Assembly (NCBI RefSeq): GCF_012726295.1
Contig: NZ_JABAOB010000003.1
Coordinates: 1 to 64,000 of the forward strand
Source: Chitinophaga sp. Ak27
Lineage (GTDB): Bacteria; Bacteroidota; Bacteroidia; Chitinophagales; Chitinophagaceae
Reading direction: 5' to 3'
DNA length: 64,000 nt
Numbering within the stretch: the first letter of the stretch is position 1; every line of letters begins with the position of its first letter. Shown here piece by piece: positions 17,641-26,882 of this stretch. The position numbers and the translations under genes were made by a program. The notes beneath the pieces are model-generated. The model was not told the origin of the DNA, did not search any database, and saw only the letters and a list, made by a program, of their open reading frames with translations.

Positions 17641-18669
17641 CTAGTTACTCAGCACTTTATTGCGGAGACTTACTTCCCACTGCCAGGCAGTGCGCATGCT
17701 GTCTTCTATACCTATTTTAGGTTCCCATTGCAATTTCTCTTTAGCCTTGCTGTTGTTGGCATAAATAGAAATCACATCTCCTTCGCGGCGGGGGCCTGTT
17801 GTGTAGTTCAGTTTAATACCAGATATTTTTTCAAAGGCTTTGATAGCTTCCAGCACGGTAACGCCGTTGCCGGTACCCAGGTTAAATACTTCGCAGTTGC
17901 TGGTATTGCGGTGTGCGATCAGGTATTGCAGTGCTTTTGTGTGAGCATTGGCAATATCCATTACATGGATATAGTCACGTACGCAAGAACCATCGCGGGT
18001 ATCATAATCGGTACCAAAGACGGTCATTTTGGGAATTTTCCCGATGGCGGTTTGGGTGATTACGGGTACCAGGTTATCGGGTTTGCCCAGGGGTAATTCG
18101 CCGATGAGGGCAGATGGGTGGGCGCCTACCGGGTTAAAGTAACGAAGTAGTATGGACTGGGTATCATTTACGCGGCTATAGTCTTCAATCATCTGTTCTC
18201 CCATTTGTTTGGTGCGGGCATAGGGTGACTGGGCTTCGCCGAGCGGGGTTTCTTCTACTACCGGGAGAGCTTTGGTATTGCCATATACCGAGCAGGAAGA
18301 AGAAAATACCAGGTTAGGTATATTGTATTCTTTTACACACTTCAGCACATTGATGAGTGAGGTGAGATTGTTCTGAAAGTACATCAGGGGCTCGTTAACG
18401 GATTCCCCTACTGCTTTCAGGGCTGCAAAATGGATAACGCCGACGATATCCCTGTTTTCATGAAATACCGCATTGGTATCTTCCAGGTTACAAAGGTCAA
18501 CTTTGTAGTTGCGTACCTTTTTTCCGGTAATTTTTTCTATACCATCCAATAGTTGGGTGGAGCTTCTGATGTTGCTGTCGACAGAGACTACATCAAATCC
18601 ATTATTGATCAGATCTACAATAGTATGTGCGCCAATATAGCCACAACCACCCGTAACAAGAACCTTCAT
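17641..18669 (-). CDS. galE: UDP-glucose 4-epimerase
   Basis: A 342-residue short-chain dehydrogenase-type epimerase interconverting UDP-glucose and UDP-galactose. The NAD-binding GGCGYIG motif is at residues 7-13, SSSCSVYG at 123-130, and the catalytic Y150-xxx-K154 pair in SPYARTK. Length is normal. It lies 30 bases downstream of rmlA on the same strand, so the two probably form a nucleotide-sugar operon feeding surface glycans. Confidence 0.95.
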   Translation of the reverse strand: MKVLVTGGCGYIGAHTIVDLINNGFDVVSVDSNIRSSTQLLDGIEKITGKKVRNYKVDLCNLEDTNAVFHENRDIVGVIHFAALKAVGESVNEPLMYFQNNLTSLINVLKCVKEYNIPNLVFSSSCSVYGNTKALPVVEETPLGEAQSPYARTKQMGEQMIEDYSRVNDTQSILLRYFNPVGAHPSALIGELPLGKPDNLVPVITQTAIGKIPKMTVFGTDYDTRDGSCVRDYIHVMDIANAHTKALQYLIAHRNTSNCEVFNLGTGNGVTVLEAIKAFEKISGIKLNYTTGPRREGDVISIYANNSKAKEKLQWEPKIGIEDSMRTAWQWEVSLRNKVLSN

Positions 18670-18699
18670 GATATTTCAGATTTACTTTTAGTTGATATT

Positions 18700-19572
18700 T
18701 CAGAACATTTTTTGTTTGAGTACGGTTTCGAGATAAGCTCCGTAACCGCTTTTCAGCAAAGGTTTGGCCAGCTCTTTTAACTGATCGGCATTGATAAATC
18801 CTTTGCGATAGGCAATTTCTTCGATGCAGGCTATTTTAATACCTTGTCTTTGTTCAATGACCTGTACAAACTGGGAGGCCTGCATCAGGGAATCGAAAGT
18901 ACCGGTATCCAGCCAGGCAGTTCCGCGAGGTAAGATAGAAACTTTTAATTTTCCACGGCGTAAATATTCCTTATTTACATCGGTAATTTCATATTCGCCC
19001 CTGGCGCTGGGTTCCAGGTTTTTGGCAATTTCTACTACTGAATTATCGTAGAAGTAAAGGCCGGGCACTGCATAATTGGATTTGGGCTGTGCTGGTTTTT
19101 CCTCAATAGATAGTACCGTCATGTCGCTGCCAAATTCTACCACACCATATCTTTCAGGATCAGATACCTGGTAGGCATATACGATTCCGCCATCGGGAGA
19201 GGCATTATTAGCCAGTTGGGTGCCCAGTCCGGCTCCGTAGAAGATATTATCTCCCAGTACCAGTGCTACACTGTCGTTACCAATGAACGATTCTCCGATG
19301 ACAAAGGCTTGTGCCAGGCCATTGGGATTGGGTTGCTCTGCGTAGCTAAGATTTAGGCCCAGTTGGTGGCCGTTCCCAAAAAGACGTTGAAAAGAAGGAA
19401 GGTCATGCGGGGTAGATATGATCAGGACATCTTTAATGCCTGCCAGCATCAGGGTAGACAATGGGTAATAGATCATCGGCTTATCGTACACCGGCATTAT
19501 TTGTTTGCTGATAGCGTAAGTAATGGGGTGTAACCGGGTACCGGAGCCGCCGGCCAGGATAATTCCTTTCAT
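18700..19572 (-). CDS. rfbA: glucose-1-phosphate thymidylyltransferase
   Basis: A 290-residue enzyme making dTDP-glucose, the first step of dTDP-rhamnose synthesis. The start chosen is the ATG at 19572, giving [14 protein letters not shown], the standard family start; an in-frame Met 8 codons upstream exists but adds an atypical tail. The nucleotide-binding [23 protein letters not shown] and GDNIFYG motifs are intact. The rest of the rhamnose pathway (rfbB, C, D) is absent from the window. Confidence 0.95.
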   Translation of the reverse strand: MKGIILAGGSGTRLHPITYAISKQIMPVYDKPMIYYPLSTLMLAGIKDVLIISTPHDLPSFQRLFGNGHQLGLNLSYAEQPNPNGLAQAFVIGESFIGNDSVALVLGDNIFYGAGLGTQLANNASPDGGIVYAYQVSDPERYGVVEFGSDMTVLSIEEKPAQPKSNYAVPGLYFYDNSVVEIAKNLEPSARGEYEITDVNKEYLRRGKLKVSILPRGTAWLDTGTFDSLMQASQFVQVIEQRQGIKIACIEEIAYRKGFINADQLKELAKPLLKSGYGAYLETVLKQKMF

Positions 19573-19655
19573 TTCAAGATCATTTTTGATGGTCAATAAC
19601 TACGGTCTCCTTAAGAAAACCGCACAAAAATAGCGGCTCTCTTTCAAATGTCCAA

Positions 19656-19770
19656 AGAAAGCATAAAGCAAAAAGCTATTGAGGCGAATGATATAAGCGG
19701 AAATTGGTATAATACCTGCGCTGATCATTCGCCTCAATAGCTTTTTGCTTTACGCTCTTTGCCTTATGCT
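19656..19770. repeat. palindromic intergenic element, copy 3
   Basis: Left arm AGAAAGC-ATAAAGC-AAAAAGC-TATTGAGGCGAATGAT; right arm ATCATTCGCCTCAATA followed by GCTTTTTGC and ending GCCTTATGCT. The stem dinucleotide here is AG/CT. In the orientation of the phosphate transporter gene, the element starts AGCAT and its AG completes that gene's TAG stop. Confidence 0.9.
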
Positions 19771-20773
19771 AAATAAACAAGTTTACAATAAAGTATGTCA
19801 CTGCGGCAAGGAGTCCACTGATGGGGATTGTTAGTACCCAGGCCCAGAGCAGGGATACGGTTACCCCCCAACGAACGGCCGATAATCTTTTGGTAGCGCC
19901 TACTCCCATAATAGCACCCGTAATAACGTGGGTGGTACTGGCCGGGATACCCAGGTGTTCGGTGAGGAAGAGGGTAATGGCGCCGGAAGTTTCAGCAGCC
20001 ACACCTTCCAGTGGAGTTACTTTGGTAATACGGGTCCCCATTGTTTTTACAATTTTCCAGCCACCGCTCATGGTACCGAGGGCGATACAGGTAAAGCAGG
20101 ATAAGGGTATCCAATCGGGCATTGATTTGATATTGTCGATATAACCGGCAGAAACCATAGCGGCTGCAATGATACCCATTACTTTCTGGGCATCGTTACT
20201 ACCGTGGCCAAGGCTCAGTGCAGCGGAAGATGCCAGCTGCAGGCGTTTGAACCAGCTTTCTGCCCGGTATGGATTCGCTTTCCGGCATACATTCACGATA
20301 ATGAGCGTAATCACAAAGGCTACGATCATACCAATGAGGGGAGCCAATACGATAAAATACACGGTAGGAAGCACTTTATGGTAGTTGATTACCGCAAAGT
20401 TGCCACCTGAGGCGGTTAGCGCTGCTCCAATAAATCCCCCGATCAGGGTATGGGAAGAACTGGATGGAATACCCAACCACCAGGTAAACAGGTTCCAGGT
20501 AATGGCTGCTACGAGTCCGCAAAGGATTACTTTCAGTGTAATAAACTGCTCAAATACAGAACTGGCCACAGAATTGGCCACTTTAAATTCTCCGATTACA
20601 TATTTGGCAATAAAAAAAGCCGCAAAGTTGAAAACTGCGGCCCAGAGCACTGCCTGAAAAGGCGTCAGTACTTTGGTCGACACAATAGTGGCTATAGAGT
20701 TGGCGGCATCATGAAAACCATTGATATAGTCAAAGATGAAGGCCAATATGATGATAATTACTAATAAAGTCAT
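19769..20773 (-). CDS. inorganic phosphate transporter, Pit family
   Basis: A 334-residue PHO4-type membrane protein that imports phosphate, usually as a metal-phosphate complex, with cation symport. The two inverted half-repeats are visible through GFHDAANSIATI (about residues 19-30) and GHGSNDAQKVMG (about 194-205). About ten membrane helices are predicted by eye. It follows the DUF47 gene by 40 bases, the usual pairing. Its stop codon abuts palindromic element copy 3. Confidence 0.95.
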   Translation of the reverse strand: MTLLVIIIILAFIFDYINGFHDAANSIATIVSTKVLTPFQAVLWAAVFNFAAFFIAKYVIGEFKVANSVASSVFEQFITLKVILCGLVAAITWNLFTWWLGIPSSSSHTLIGGFIGAALTASGGNFAVINYHKVLPTVYFIVLAPLIGMIVAFVITLIIVNVCRKANPYRAESWFKRLQLASSAALSLGHGSNDAQKVMGIIAAAMVSAGYIDNIKSMPDWIPLSCFTCIALGTMSGGWKIVKTMGTRITKVTPLEGVAAETSGAITLFLTEHLGIPASTTHVITGAIMGVGATKRLSAVRWGVTVSLLWAWVLTIPISGLLAAVTYFIVNLFI

Positions 20774-20813
20774 GACAAGGGTGCATTATGCGTTCAGAAC
20801 AGTATTCCCCGAA

Positions 20814-21464
20814 TCAGGAGTACTTGATAATAATGGTTTCTATAACATTGGCGCAGTCTTCGCATTTGTCGGTAGCGATTTCCAGCGCCTGATAGATTTC
20901 ACGCATTTTAATCAGTTCTGCCGCATTTTGCTCTGTATCGAACAGATCGGCGATGGCCATATCGTAAATATCGTCGGCATGGTTTTCCAGGCTGTTGATT
21001 TTTACACAGGCATCCGTAATGATACGCATGTTCTGCATATTACGTAATTCAGGTATTGCTTTGGCGAGTTCCAGTACACCCAGGTGGATTAATTCAGCGA
21101 GTTTGCGGATGCTATCGTTGATATAGTGTACCTTATAGAGGTCCATTCTTTTGGCGGAACCGTGGATATAGTCTGCCACGTCATCCATAGTGGCAGCCAG
21201 GTAGTGGATATCTTCCCGGTCGAAGGGAGTAATAAAGTTTTGGCCCAGTTCTACAAATATCCGGTGCGTATAGTCATCGTTTTTATGTTCCAGGCGCTCG
21301 ATCAGATGTACTTTATCTTTTCTCACGGCCAGATCCGTAGTAGCTACCAGCTCGTTGAGCACAGTTGCCATTTCTACCAGATTGGAAGCTACATCTTCAA
21401 ACAGCGAATAAAATACCCGGTCTTTCGGCATGAATAGTTTAACAAAAGAATTGAAGCCTCCCAT
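20814..21464 (-). CDS. DUF47 / PhoU-like phosphate transport accessory protein
   Basis: A 216-residue helical cytoplasmic protein from the ATG at 21464 (MGGFNSFVKLFMPKDRVFY), the usual start of this family; a TTG 9 codons upstream is also open but overlaps the candidate promoter box. DUF47 proteins are PhoU relatives encoded beside Pit transporters and thought to modulate phosphate uptake. The segment HLAATMDDVADYIHGSAKRM contains the conserved D-D-x-x-D family feature. It probably forms a two-gene operon with the Pit transporter. Confidence 0.93.
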   Translation of the reverse strand: MGGFNSFVKLFMPKDRVFYSLFEDVASNLVEMATVLNELVATTDLAVRKDKVHLIERLEHKNDDYTHRIFVELGQNFITPFDREDIHYLAATMDDVADYIHGSAKRMDLYKVHYINDSIRKLAELIHLGVLELAKAIPELRNMQNMRIITDACVKINSLENHADDIYDMAIADLFDTEQNAAELIKMREIYQALEIATDKCEDCANVIETIIIKYS

Positions 21465-21488
21465 ACGTTTGAGTTTAAAAATTTGCCG

Positions 21489-21496
21489 CAAAAATA
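21489..21496 (-). promoter_or_regulatory. candidate -7 promoter box for the DUF47-Pit operon
   Basis: On the minus strand this reads TATTTTTG, a match to TAnnTTTG. It lies 24 bases upstream of the ATG at 21464, which also supports that ATG over the upstream TTG. No clear -33 element was seen. Confidence 0.45.
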
Positions 21497-21646
21497 GCTT
21501 TCAGAATCTATCCCAGCCAGTAAAAAACGCGAATTAATAATTCCTTAACACTGGATTAATATAAAAGTAATATAGCGATTTTTCCTTTGTATTGAAAATT
21601 ATACTCATAATCAGGCTGCCTACAACCTGTACATACGACCTATTAA

Positions 21647-22477
21647 ATGTCAGACAAACGTCCATTAGATATAGCCGTTATTTCCGATGTGCATCTGGGA
21701 ATTTACGGGTGTCACGCAAAGGAATTGATCCAATACCTGGATAGCATAGCGCCAAAAATTCTGATACTGAATGGGGATATTATTGATATCTGGCAGTTTA
21801 GCAAGCGCTATTTTCCCAAAGCCCATACCAAGGTAATCCGCAAGATCCTCAAAATGATCGGCAAAGGTACAGATGTATACTATCTGACCGGTAACCACGA
21901 TGAAGCATTGCGCAAGTACGCAGGTTTCGAACTGGGCAATTTCACCATCGATAATAAATTGGTGCTGGAAGTAGATGGTAAGCGACATTGGTTTTTTCAT
22001 GGCGACGTATACGACGTGACCATGAAAAATTCCAAATGGCTGGCTAAACTGGGCGGAAAAGGATATGACCTGCTCATTATCCTGAATCGCCTGGTCAATC
22101 ACGTGCTGGAAAGCCTCGGGAGAGAAAAGATGTCTTTCTCCAAGAAAGTAAAACAAGGGGTAAAGTCAGCCGTGAAGTTTATCTCCGATTTTGAGCAAAC
22201 AGTGGCCGAAATAGCGGTGGATAAAGAGTTTGATGTAGTATGTTGCGGGCATATTCACCAGCCCCTGATCAAGGAAATGCAGGTGGGCGAAAGAACGGTC
22301 ACTTACCTGAATTCGGGCGACTGGGTAGAAAGTCTTACCTCACTTGAGTATATTAACCAGCAATGGACCCTGTACCAACATCCTATTACCAAAACCCGTA
22401 TTGTATTGGCAGAAGATGAAGACGACGCCAATCCCGACTGGGATATTCAGCGTATCATTACTTTCCCCGGCGCTTAA
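21647..22477 (+). CDS. LpxH-like metallophosphoesterase (UDP-2,3-diacylglucosamine diphosphatase type)
   Basis: A 276-residue calcineurin-fold phosphoesterase with all metal-binding blocks: SDVHLG (residues 13-18), NGDIID (42-47), TGNHDE (81-86), HGDVYD (118-123) and CGHIHQP later. The family includes LpxH, which cleaves UDP-diacylglucosamine to lipid X in lipid A synthesis, and related Bacteroidota proteins of this length often carry that name. It is somewhat longer than Escherichia coli LpxH, so the exact substrate is uncertain. It stands alone, divergent from the phosphate operon. Confidence 0.85.
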   Translation: MSDKRPLDIAVISDVHLGIYGCHAKELIQYLDSIAPKILILNGDIIDIWQFSKRYFPKAHTKVIRKILKMIGKGTDVYYLTGNHDEALRKYAGFELGNFTIDNKLVLEVDGKRHWFFHGDVYDVTMKNSKWLAKLGGKGYDLLIILNRLVNHVLESLGREKMSFSKKVKQGVKSAVKFISDFEQTVAEIAVDKEFDVVCCGHIHQPLIKEMQVGERTVTYLNSGDWVESLTSLEYINQQWTLYQHPITKTRIVLAEDEDDANPDWDIQRIITFPGA

Positions 22478-22670
22478 AAAAATGTTTTGCTGAGTTTCTC
22501 TTTGAATTTATTCATATTTATTATATTTAGTATATATTTATAATTAAATATTATTTTCACAAAATCATAACAACCGCTTAATATTAAATTAAAGGTAGAC
22601 TCCTAAGTTTGCCAGAGAAATAATTAAGTGTAACGATAGTGGGCATTTAAAAAAGCAGAAAAACAGCTAG

Positions 22671-23069
22671 ATGAAAGTATTGAAGTTGCATCCTTTAATG
22701 ACTATCTCCCTATTGCAAATGCAAATCCAGCGTTTGCTCTTTTGTAATGTAGCGGTATATGTGCGTAATTCGCTGGCAAACACTTTTGATACATTAAAAG
22801 AAGCAGGTTTTGAAGAGGAGATACTGGTGGAGTTTCCGATCGACGAAACGCTGAGTTTGCGTGAGTTTGAGGAAGAGGTGGAAGAGCGGTTCAATTTTTC
22901 ACTGGAGCTGTGCAACAAAGACAATAAACCTTTTATGAATAAAAGCCAGCACCTTTTTCAGCTGGCCTGCAATACGGAAAAAAAGGAAGAACGTAACTAT
23001 CAACTGGATATTTCCCTCGACATGCTGATGAATAACAATCGCCAGTCGCCACAGCAAAACATGTGGTAA
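22671..23069 (+). CDS. hypothetical protein, unrecognised
   Basis: A 132-residue ORF. From about residue 30 on it reads like a genuine acidic soluble protein (DTLKEAGFEEEILVEFPID and following), ending in a polar Asn/Gln-rich tail. The first 27 residues are basic-hydrophobic and less protein-like, so the true start may be further in, or the 5' end may be disturbed: another frame over the same 5' bases also encodes a plausible peptide. No domain recognised. Roughly 200 bases on each side are free of genes. Confidence 0.5.
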   Translation: MKVLKLHPLMTISLLQMQIQRLLFCNVAVYVRNSLANTFDTLKEAGFEEEILVEFPIDETLSLREFEEEVEERFNFSLELCNKDNKPFMNKSQHLFQLACNTEKKEERNYQLDISLDMLMNNNRQSPQQNMW

Positions 23070-23275
23070 TCTGTTTGGGGTTGTTGACCCGAGGATATTC
23101 CTGTTGGCCCCACTTTATTTATATCCCTTTGCTGAAATACTGATAACGGACAATGATTCCCTGAAACTATTCGGCTATGCTCGCTATGGCGTTGGCTGAA
23201 AGGCGTTTGGGGAGGCAGCCCTGACCGGAATAACGTAGTACTTAATTAAAATAGATTTCATAAACTGAAGCCGAA

Positions 23276-23303
23276 TACCGCCGGGATATTTACCCCGGCG
23301 GCT
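23276..23303. terminator. GC-rich hairpin, probable terminator
   Basis: CCGCCGGG pairs with CCCGGCGG around an 8-base AT-rich loop, followed on the plus strand by CTTTATTATTATTT. It lies 7 bases beyond the YHS lipoprotein stop (minus strand) and could serve either side. Confidence 0.6.
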
Positions 23304-23309
23304 TTATTA

Positions 23310-23603
23310 TTATTTGCCCAGTTTGGCCATGTATTTTTCAGGCGCTTTTTCAAATACACCTTTACAGGTAGTGGAGCAGAAGTGTACGGTATCTCCTTTA
23401 TATACTGCAAATTCTTTATAGGCAGTATCATAAGGCATTTCGCATACCGGATCCGGTAGTTTACCGTTAGCGTCTACAGTTAATTTTTCCTCCTTAGCAG
23501 TAGCAGGTCCGGCAGGCATAGTGGTGTTGCTTTCTGCGGGCTTACTTTGCTGGGCACAGGCAAACAGGAATAAGGCGCTACAGGCAATGAATATATATTT
23601 CAT
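23310..23603 (-). CDS. YHS-domain lipoprotein, probable metal-binding
   Basis: A 97-residue lipoprotein with the lipobox LFAC at about residues 13-16. After a linker, a YHS-type domain (about 50-95) carries DPVCEMPYD and HFCSTTCKGVFEKAPEKY, so three Cys residues are placed to bind a metal such as copper. YHS domains occur in copper-handling and heavy-metal proteins. It has its own promoter-like box and a terminator on each side. No transporter for metals is adjacent. Confidence 0.85.
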   Translation of the reverse strand: MKYIFIACSALFLFACAQQSKPAESNTTMPAGPATAKEEKLTVDANGKLPDPVCEMPYDTAYKEFAVYKGDTVHFCSTTCKGVFEKAPEKYMAKLGK

Positions 23604-23619
23604 GACGATTATTTTTTTG

Positions 23620-23627
23620 CAAAGTTA
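23620..23627 (-). promoter_or_regulatory. candidate -7 promoter box for the YHS lipoprotein
   Basis: The minus strand reads TAACTTTG, an exact TAnnTTTG match, 16 bases upstream of the ATG at 23603 and just downstream of the M13 peptidase terminator. Confidence 0.5.
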
Positions 23628-23641
23628 TAGATAAAAAATTA

Positions 23642-23669
23642 CGGGTTTGCAGTGTTGACTGCAAACCCG
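23642..23669 (-). terminator. terminator of the M13 peptidase gene
   Basis: CGGGTTTGCAGT and ACTGCAAACCCG form a perfect 12-base stem with a 4-base loop. On the minus strand it is followed by TAATTTTTTAT, a good T-tract. Confidence 0.85.
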
Positions 23670-23693
23670 CTATGAGGAGGATGAGAAAACTGA

Positions 23694-25760
23694 TTACCAG
23701 ATGACTACGCGTTGTGCCTCCGGTAATACCATTTTATTGCCGGGAGCGCAACCCCAGGCTTCCTGGAATTCAGCCAGGTGAGGTAATGGTCCGTTGATGC
23801 GGAATCTTGCCGGAGAGTGCGGATCTGTCTGGATCTGGTTGCGGAGGGCAGCATCGGTAATATTACCATGCCATACCTGTGCCCATCCCAGGAAGAAGCG
23901 TTGTTTCCAGGTAAAGCCATCAATTGGCTTGGGTTCTGCCTTACCTTCCAGGGATTTAGCCAACGCGTGATAAGCGAGGGTTAAGCCCCCCAGGTCGGCT
24001 ACGTTTTCACCAATGGTTAAGGCGCCGTTTACTTTGAATCCGGGTAGAGCTTCCAGGCCGCTGAAATAGTTGATATAACGTTTGGTCAGCGCATCGAAGT
24101 TCTTACGATCAGCGGCGGTCCACCAGTTTTTCAGGTTACCATCGGCATCGAATTGAGAACCCTGGTCGTCGAAGCCATGGGTGAATTCGTGGCCGATTAC
24201 CGCGATGATACCACCGTAGTTGATAGCGTCATCGGCGTTTGGATTGTAGAAAGGAGGCTGGAGGATACCGGCGGGGAATACTACTTCATTGTTTAATGGA
24301 TTATAGTAAGCGTTCACCGTTTGTGGCGTCATGCCCCATTCTTTCTTATCAACCGGTTTGCCGATCTTTTTAATATTATCATTATGCTCAAAGAGGGCGG
24401 CTGATACTACGTTTTCCAGCAATTTACCTTTATCGATGTCAATAGAAGAGTAGTCTTTCCATTTATCAGGATACCCGATTTTATAGGTAAAGGAAGCCAG
24501 TTTTTTATGTGCCATGATTTTGGTAGAATCGCCCATCCAGGTGAGTTTATCGATTCTTTCGCCATATACTTTACGTACGTTTTCGATCATCTCAGATACT
24601 TTCTGTTTGCTGCTTTCCGGGAAGAATTTTTTAGCAAACAGTTTACCGAGCGGCATGCCCAGTTTGGCATCGGTGATACGGATAGCGCGTTCGGGGCGTG
24701 TTTTTTGTGCTTTTTTACCTGTCATCACGGTACCGAAGAAGTGAAAGTTTTCGTTATCGAAAGCGGCAGGCAGGTAGGCTGCAAATTGTGTGAGCAATTG
24801 CCATTTGCTGTATGTTTTCAGGGTTTCCAACGGGGTTGCTTTCAGCAGGCTGCCGGCTTTGGTGAGGTATGCCTTGTTTTGGATAATGATGGTATCGGCT
24901 TTAATATCCTGTTTGCCGGCGAAGTTATCCCAGTCAAATTCCGGGGCTAATGTTTTCAGTTCTGCAAAAGCGGCTCTGTTGTAGGTTTTCACCGGATCGC
25001 GGAGTTCTACATTAGAGAGTTGGATATTGGCCAGTTTGGTTTCGAAGTCGAGGACGGTTTTACCGGCGTTGGCTTCCGTGAAGCCGGCCAGTTTAAACAT
25101 TTTATCTATGTGGCTAACGAATTCGCTCCGTACATTTTTGGTAGCGGAGTCTTGTCTTTCGTAGTAGCTTTTTTCGCCCAGGCTCAGGCCGCCCTGACCC
25201 TGGTACAGCACGTTCATTTTACTGTCTTTGGCATCTGCATCCGCACCCAGTCCTACGAAGGAGGATACGCCGATTTTTTGTAACTCACCGGTAACAGCGG
25301 CCCAATCGGCGAGGGACTTGATACCATTAATTTTATCGAGATAAGGTTGTAATGGTGTGATACCGCGTTTTTCCACGGTAGTGGTGTCGAGGAAAGAGGT
25401 GTAGAAATCTCCGATTTGCTGTTCTTCGCTGCCTTTTTTCAGATCAGTTTTGCTGGTAATGTCTCCAATAATTCCTTTCAAGCGAACTTCTTTATTTTCT
25501 TTATCAAGGATGTTGAATGCACCCCAGCGGCTTTCAGTGGATGGAATGGGATTGTTTTTCTTCCAGTTTCCATTCACATAATTGTCGAAATCATCACAGG
25601 ATTTGTAGGAGGTATCAATGTCTGCCAGGTTAAAGGCGGGGACTTTGGTGGTATCAGCCTGGGCTGTTTCACCCTGGTGCGAGGAACTGTTGGAATTGCA
25701 GGCTGCAAACGTAACCATGGCAGCCAACAACGGTAGTTTTACCGCATTGCTTTTCTTCAT
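23694..25760 (-). CDS. M13 family zinc metallopeptidase (neprilysin-like), lipoprotein
   Basis: A 688-residue envelope peptidase that would cleave oligopeptides outside the cytoplasm. A lipobox (FAAC at about residues 18-21) anchors it. The catalytic HEFTH motif is at residues 524-528 and the second zinc-ligand motif GENVADLGG at about 584-592, both intact. An NAYYNP motif, found in this family for substrate backbone binding, lies before HExxH. The C-terminal tail with CAPGNKM...VVIW is also family-like. Full length for M13. It is monocistronic. Confidence 0.96.
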   Translation of the reverse strand: MKKSNAVKLPLLAAMVTFAACNSNSSSHQGETAQADTTKVPAFNLADIDTSYKSCDDFDNYVNGNWKKNNPIPSTESRWGAFNILDKENKEVRLKGIIGDITSKTDLKKGSEEQQIGDFYTSFLDTTTVEKRGITPLQPYLDKINGIKSLADWAAVTGELQKIGVSSFVGLGADADAKDSKMNVLYQGQGGLSLGEKSYYERQDSATKNVRSEFVSHIDKMFKLAGFTEANAGKTVLDFETKLANIQLSNVELRDPVKTYNRAAFAELKTLAPEFDWDNFAGKQDIKADTIIIQNKAYLTKAGSLLKATPLETLKTYSKWQLLTQFAAYLPAAFDNENFHFFGTVMTGKKAQKTRPERAIRITDAKLGMPLGKLFAKKFFPESSKQKVSEMIENVRKVYGERIDKLTWMGDSTKIMAHKKLASFTYKIGYPDKWKDYSSIDIDKGKLLENVVSAALFEHNDNIKKIGKPVDKKEWGMTPQTVNAYYNPLNNEVVFPAGILQPPFYNPNADDAINYGGIIAVIGHEFTHGFDDQGSQFDADGNLKNWWTAADRKNFDALTKRYINYFSGLEALPGFKVNGALTIGENVADLGGLTLAYHALAKSLEGKAEPKPIDGFTWKQRFFLGWAQVWHGNITDAALRNQIQTDPHSPARFRINGPLPHLAEFQEAWGCAPGNKMVLPEAQRVVIW

Positions 25761-25915
25761 ATATTAAACAGGTTTAGTATTTAAAGTTATGGAAAACGGG
25801 TCAAGTAGCCTCCAGGGTTTTTTATGAGCGGCAATCACTACGGTAGCGGGTTATGGATCAAATCAGATATTCTCTAAATAATTAGGTAGGTTTGTGTTAG
25901 AAAATTGAGAAATTG

Positions 25916-26419
25916 ATGACTTTCAGGTTTAAATTGTATAGAATAACGACTGTACTCGCACTATTAATCTCCGCTTTTTTCGTGCTCTCGGCTGTATTGA
26001 GCCTTGCTATCGCGGGACCGAATATAAGTATCCTATTACCTTTTATTATGGTAGTGGCTTGCTTTATTCATAGTATTTTATCTATATATCTGCAACGGAG
26101 CCTGTCAACGCCCGGCCTTCCACTGAAAGAAAATACCCCCAGTGGTATCCGTATTATGGGCATATTGGGGCTGATATTTGCTTTTATGTTACTGATGTCG
26201 GGCTTTTGGGCGATGACAGTACCAGCAGAACAAATGAAAGACCTGTTGAAGCAATTGCCACCGGAGCAACAGGCCAGTATTCAATCGGGTATGTTTAAAC
26301 TGTTAGGGAAGATCTGTTTATTTGCCGGCGTAGTATTTATTGTGAACATTAACCTGTCTTTCAGGTTCCTTCGTCAGTGGCAGGAACTGCAAGAGGGAAA
26401 AGGGGAAGATAGGGAATAA
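25916..26419 (+). CDS. four-helix integral membrane protein, unknown function
   Basis: A 167-residue protein with four hydrophobic helices (about residues 9-31, 37-58, 78-100 and 124-145). A polar loop with AEQMKDLLKQLPPEQQ lies between helices 3 and 4. No family recognised. The ATG at 25916 is preferred over a TTG one codon upstream. It is separated by 11 bases from the truncated haemoglobin gene and so is probably co-transcribed with it and rarA. Confidence 0.7.
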   Translation: MTFRFKLYRITTVLALLISAFFVLSAVLSLAIAGPNISILLPFIMVVACFIHSILSIYLQRSLSTPGLPLKENTPSGIRIMGILGLIFAFMLLMSGFWAMTVPAEQMKDLLKQLPPEQQASIQSGMFKLLGKICLFAGVVFIVNINLSFRFLRQWQELQEGKGEDRE

Positions 26420-26430
26420 AATACGGGGTT

Positions 26431-26868
26431 ATGGAAAAGCGGGAAATTGCCAACACCGAAGATATTATGGAACTGGTAAATAGTTTCTATGATAAAGTGA
26501 AGGCAGATAACGTGATCGGTTTTATTTTTAATGATGTAGCAAAAGTAGACTGGTCGCGCCATTTGCCGGTTATGTACGATTTCTGGGGAAGCCTGTTACT
26601 GGGAAGTGGCAGCTATGGCCGCAATGTAATGGATCCGCATTTTAAACTGAATAAGCTGATCCCCTTGGAACCTGCATTCTTTGAGCGTTGGCTGCAACTG
26701 TTTGAATCTACCGTTAACGAACGTTTTACGGGAGAAAAGGCCACCCAGGCTATTTCCCGTGCGAGGTCCATTAAAGGCATCATGTCGTTTAAAATGGACC
26801 AGATCAATCACCCGGATAAGGGGACCGATAAAAATATCCCATTGGTTAACCCGGGCCATCAACAATAA
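26431..26868 (+). CDS. group III truncated haemoglobin
   Basis: A 145-residue globin. The distal part VNSFYDKVKADNVIGFIFND and the FWGSLLLGSGSYGRNVMDPHFKL segment, with the proximal His in DPHF, are typical of group III (trHbP) globins. These bind oxygen or nitric oxide, and physiological roles are poorly defined. The gene lies between a membrane protein and rarA, 14 bases before the latter, suggesting one operon. The C-terminal 15 residues beyond the globin helix are polar and probably unstructured. Confidence 0.92.
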   Translation: MEKREIANTEDIMELVNSFYDKVKADNVIGFIFNDVAKVDWSRHLPVMYDFWGSLLLGSGSYGRNVMDPHFKLNKLIPLEPAFFERWLQLFESTVNERFTGEKATQAISRARSIKGIMSFKMDQINHPDKGTDKNIPLVNPGHQQ

Positions 26869-26882
26869 TATAATCCATTTGT

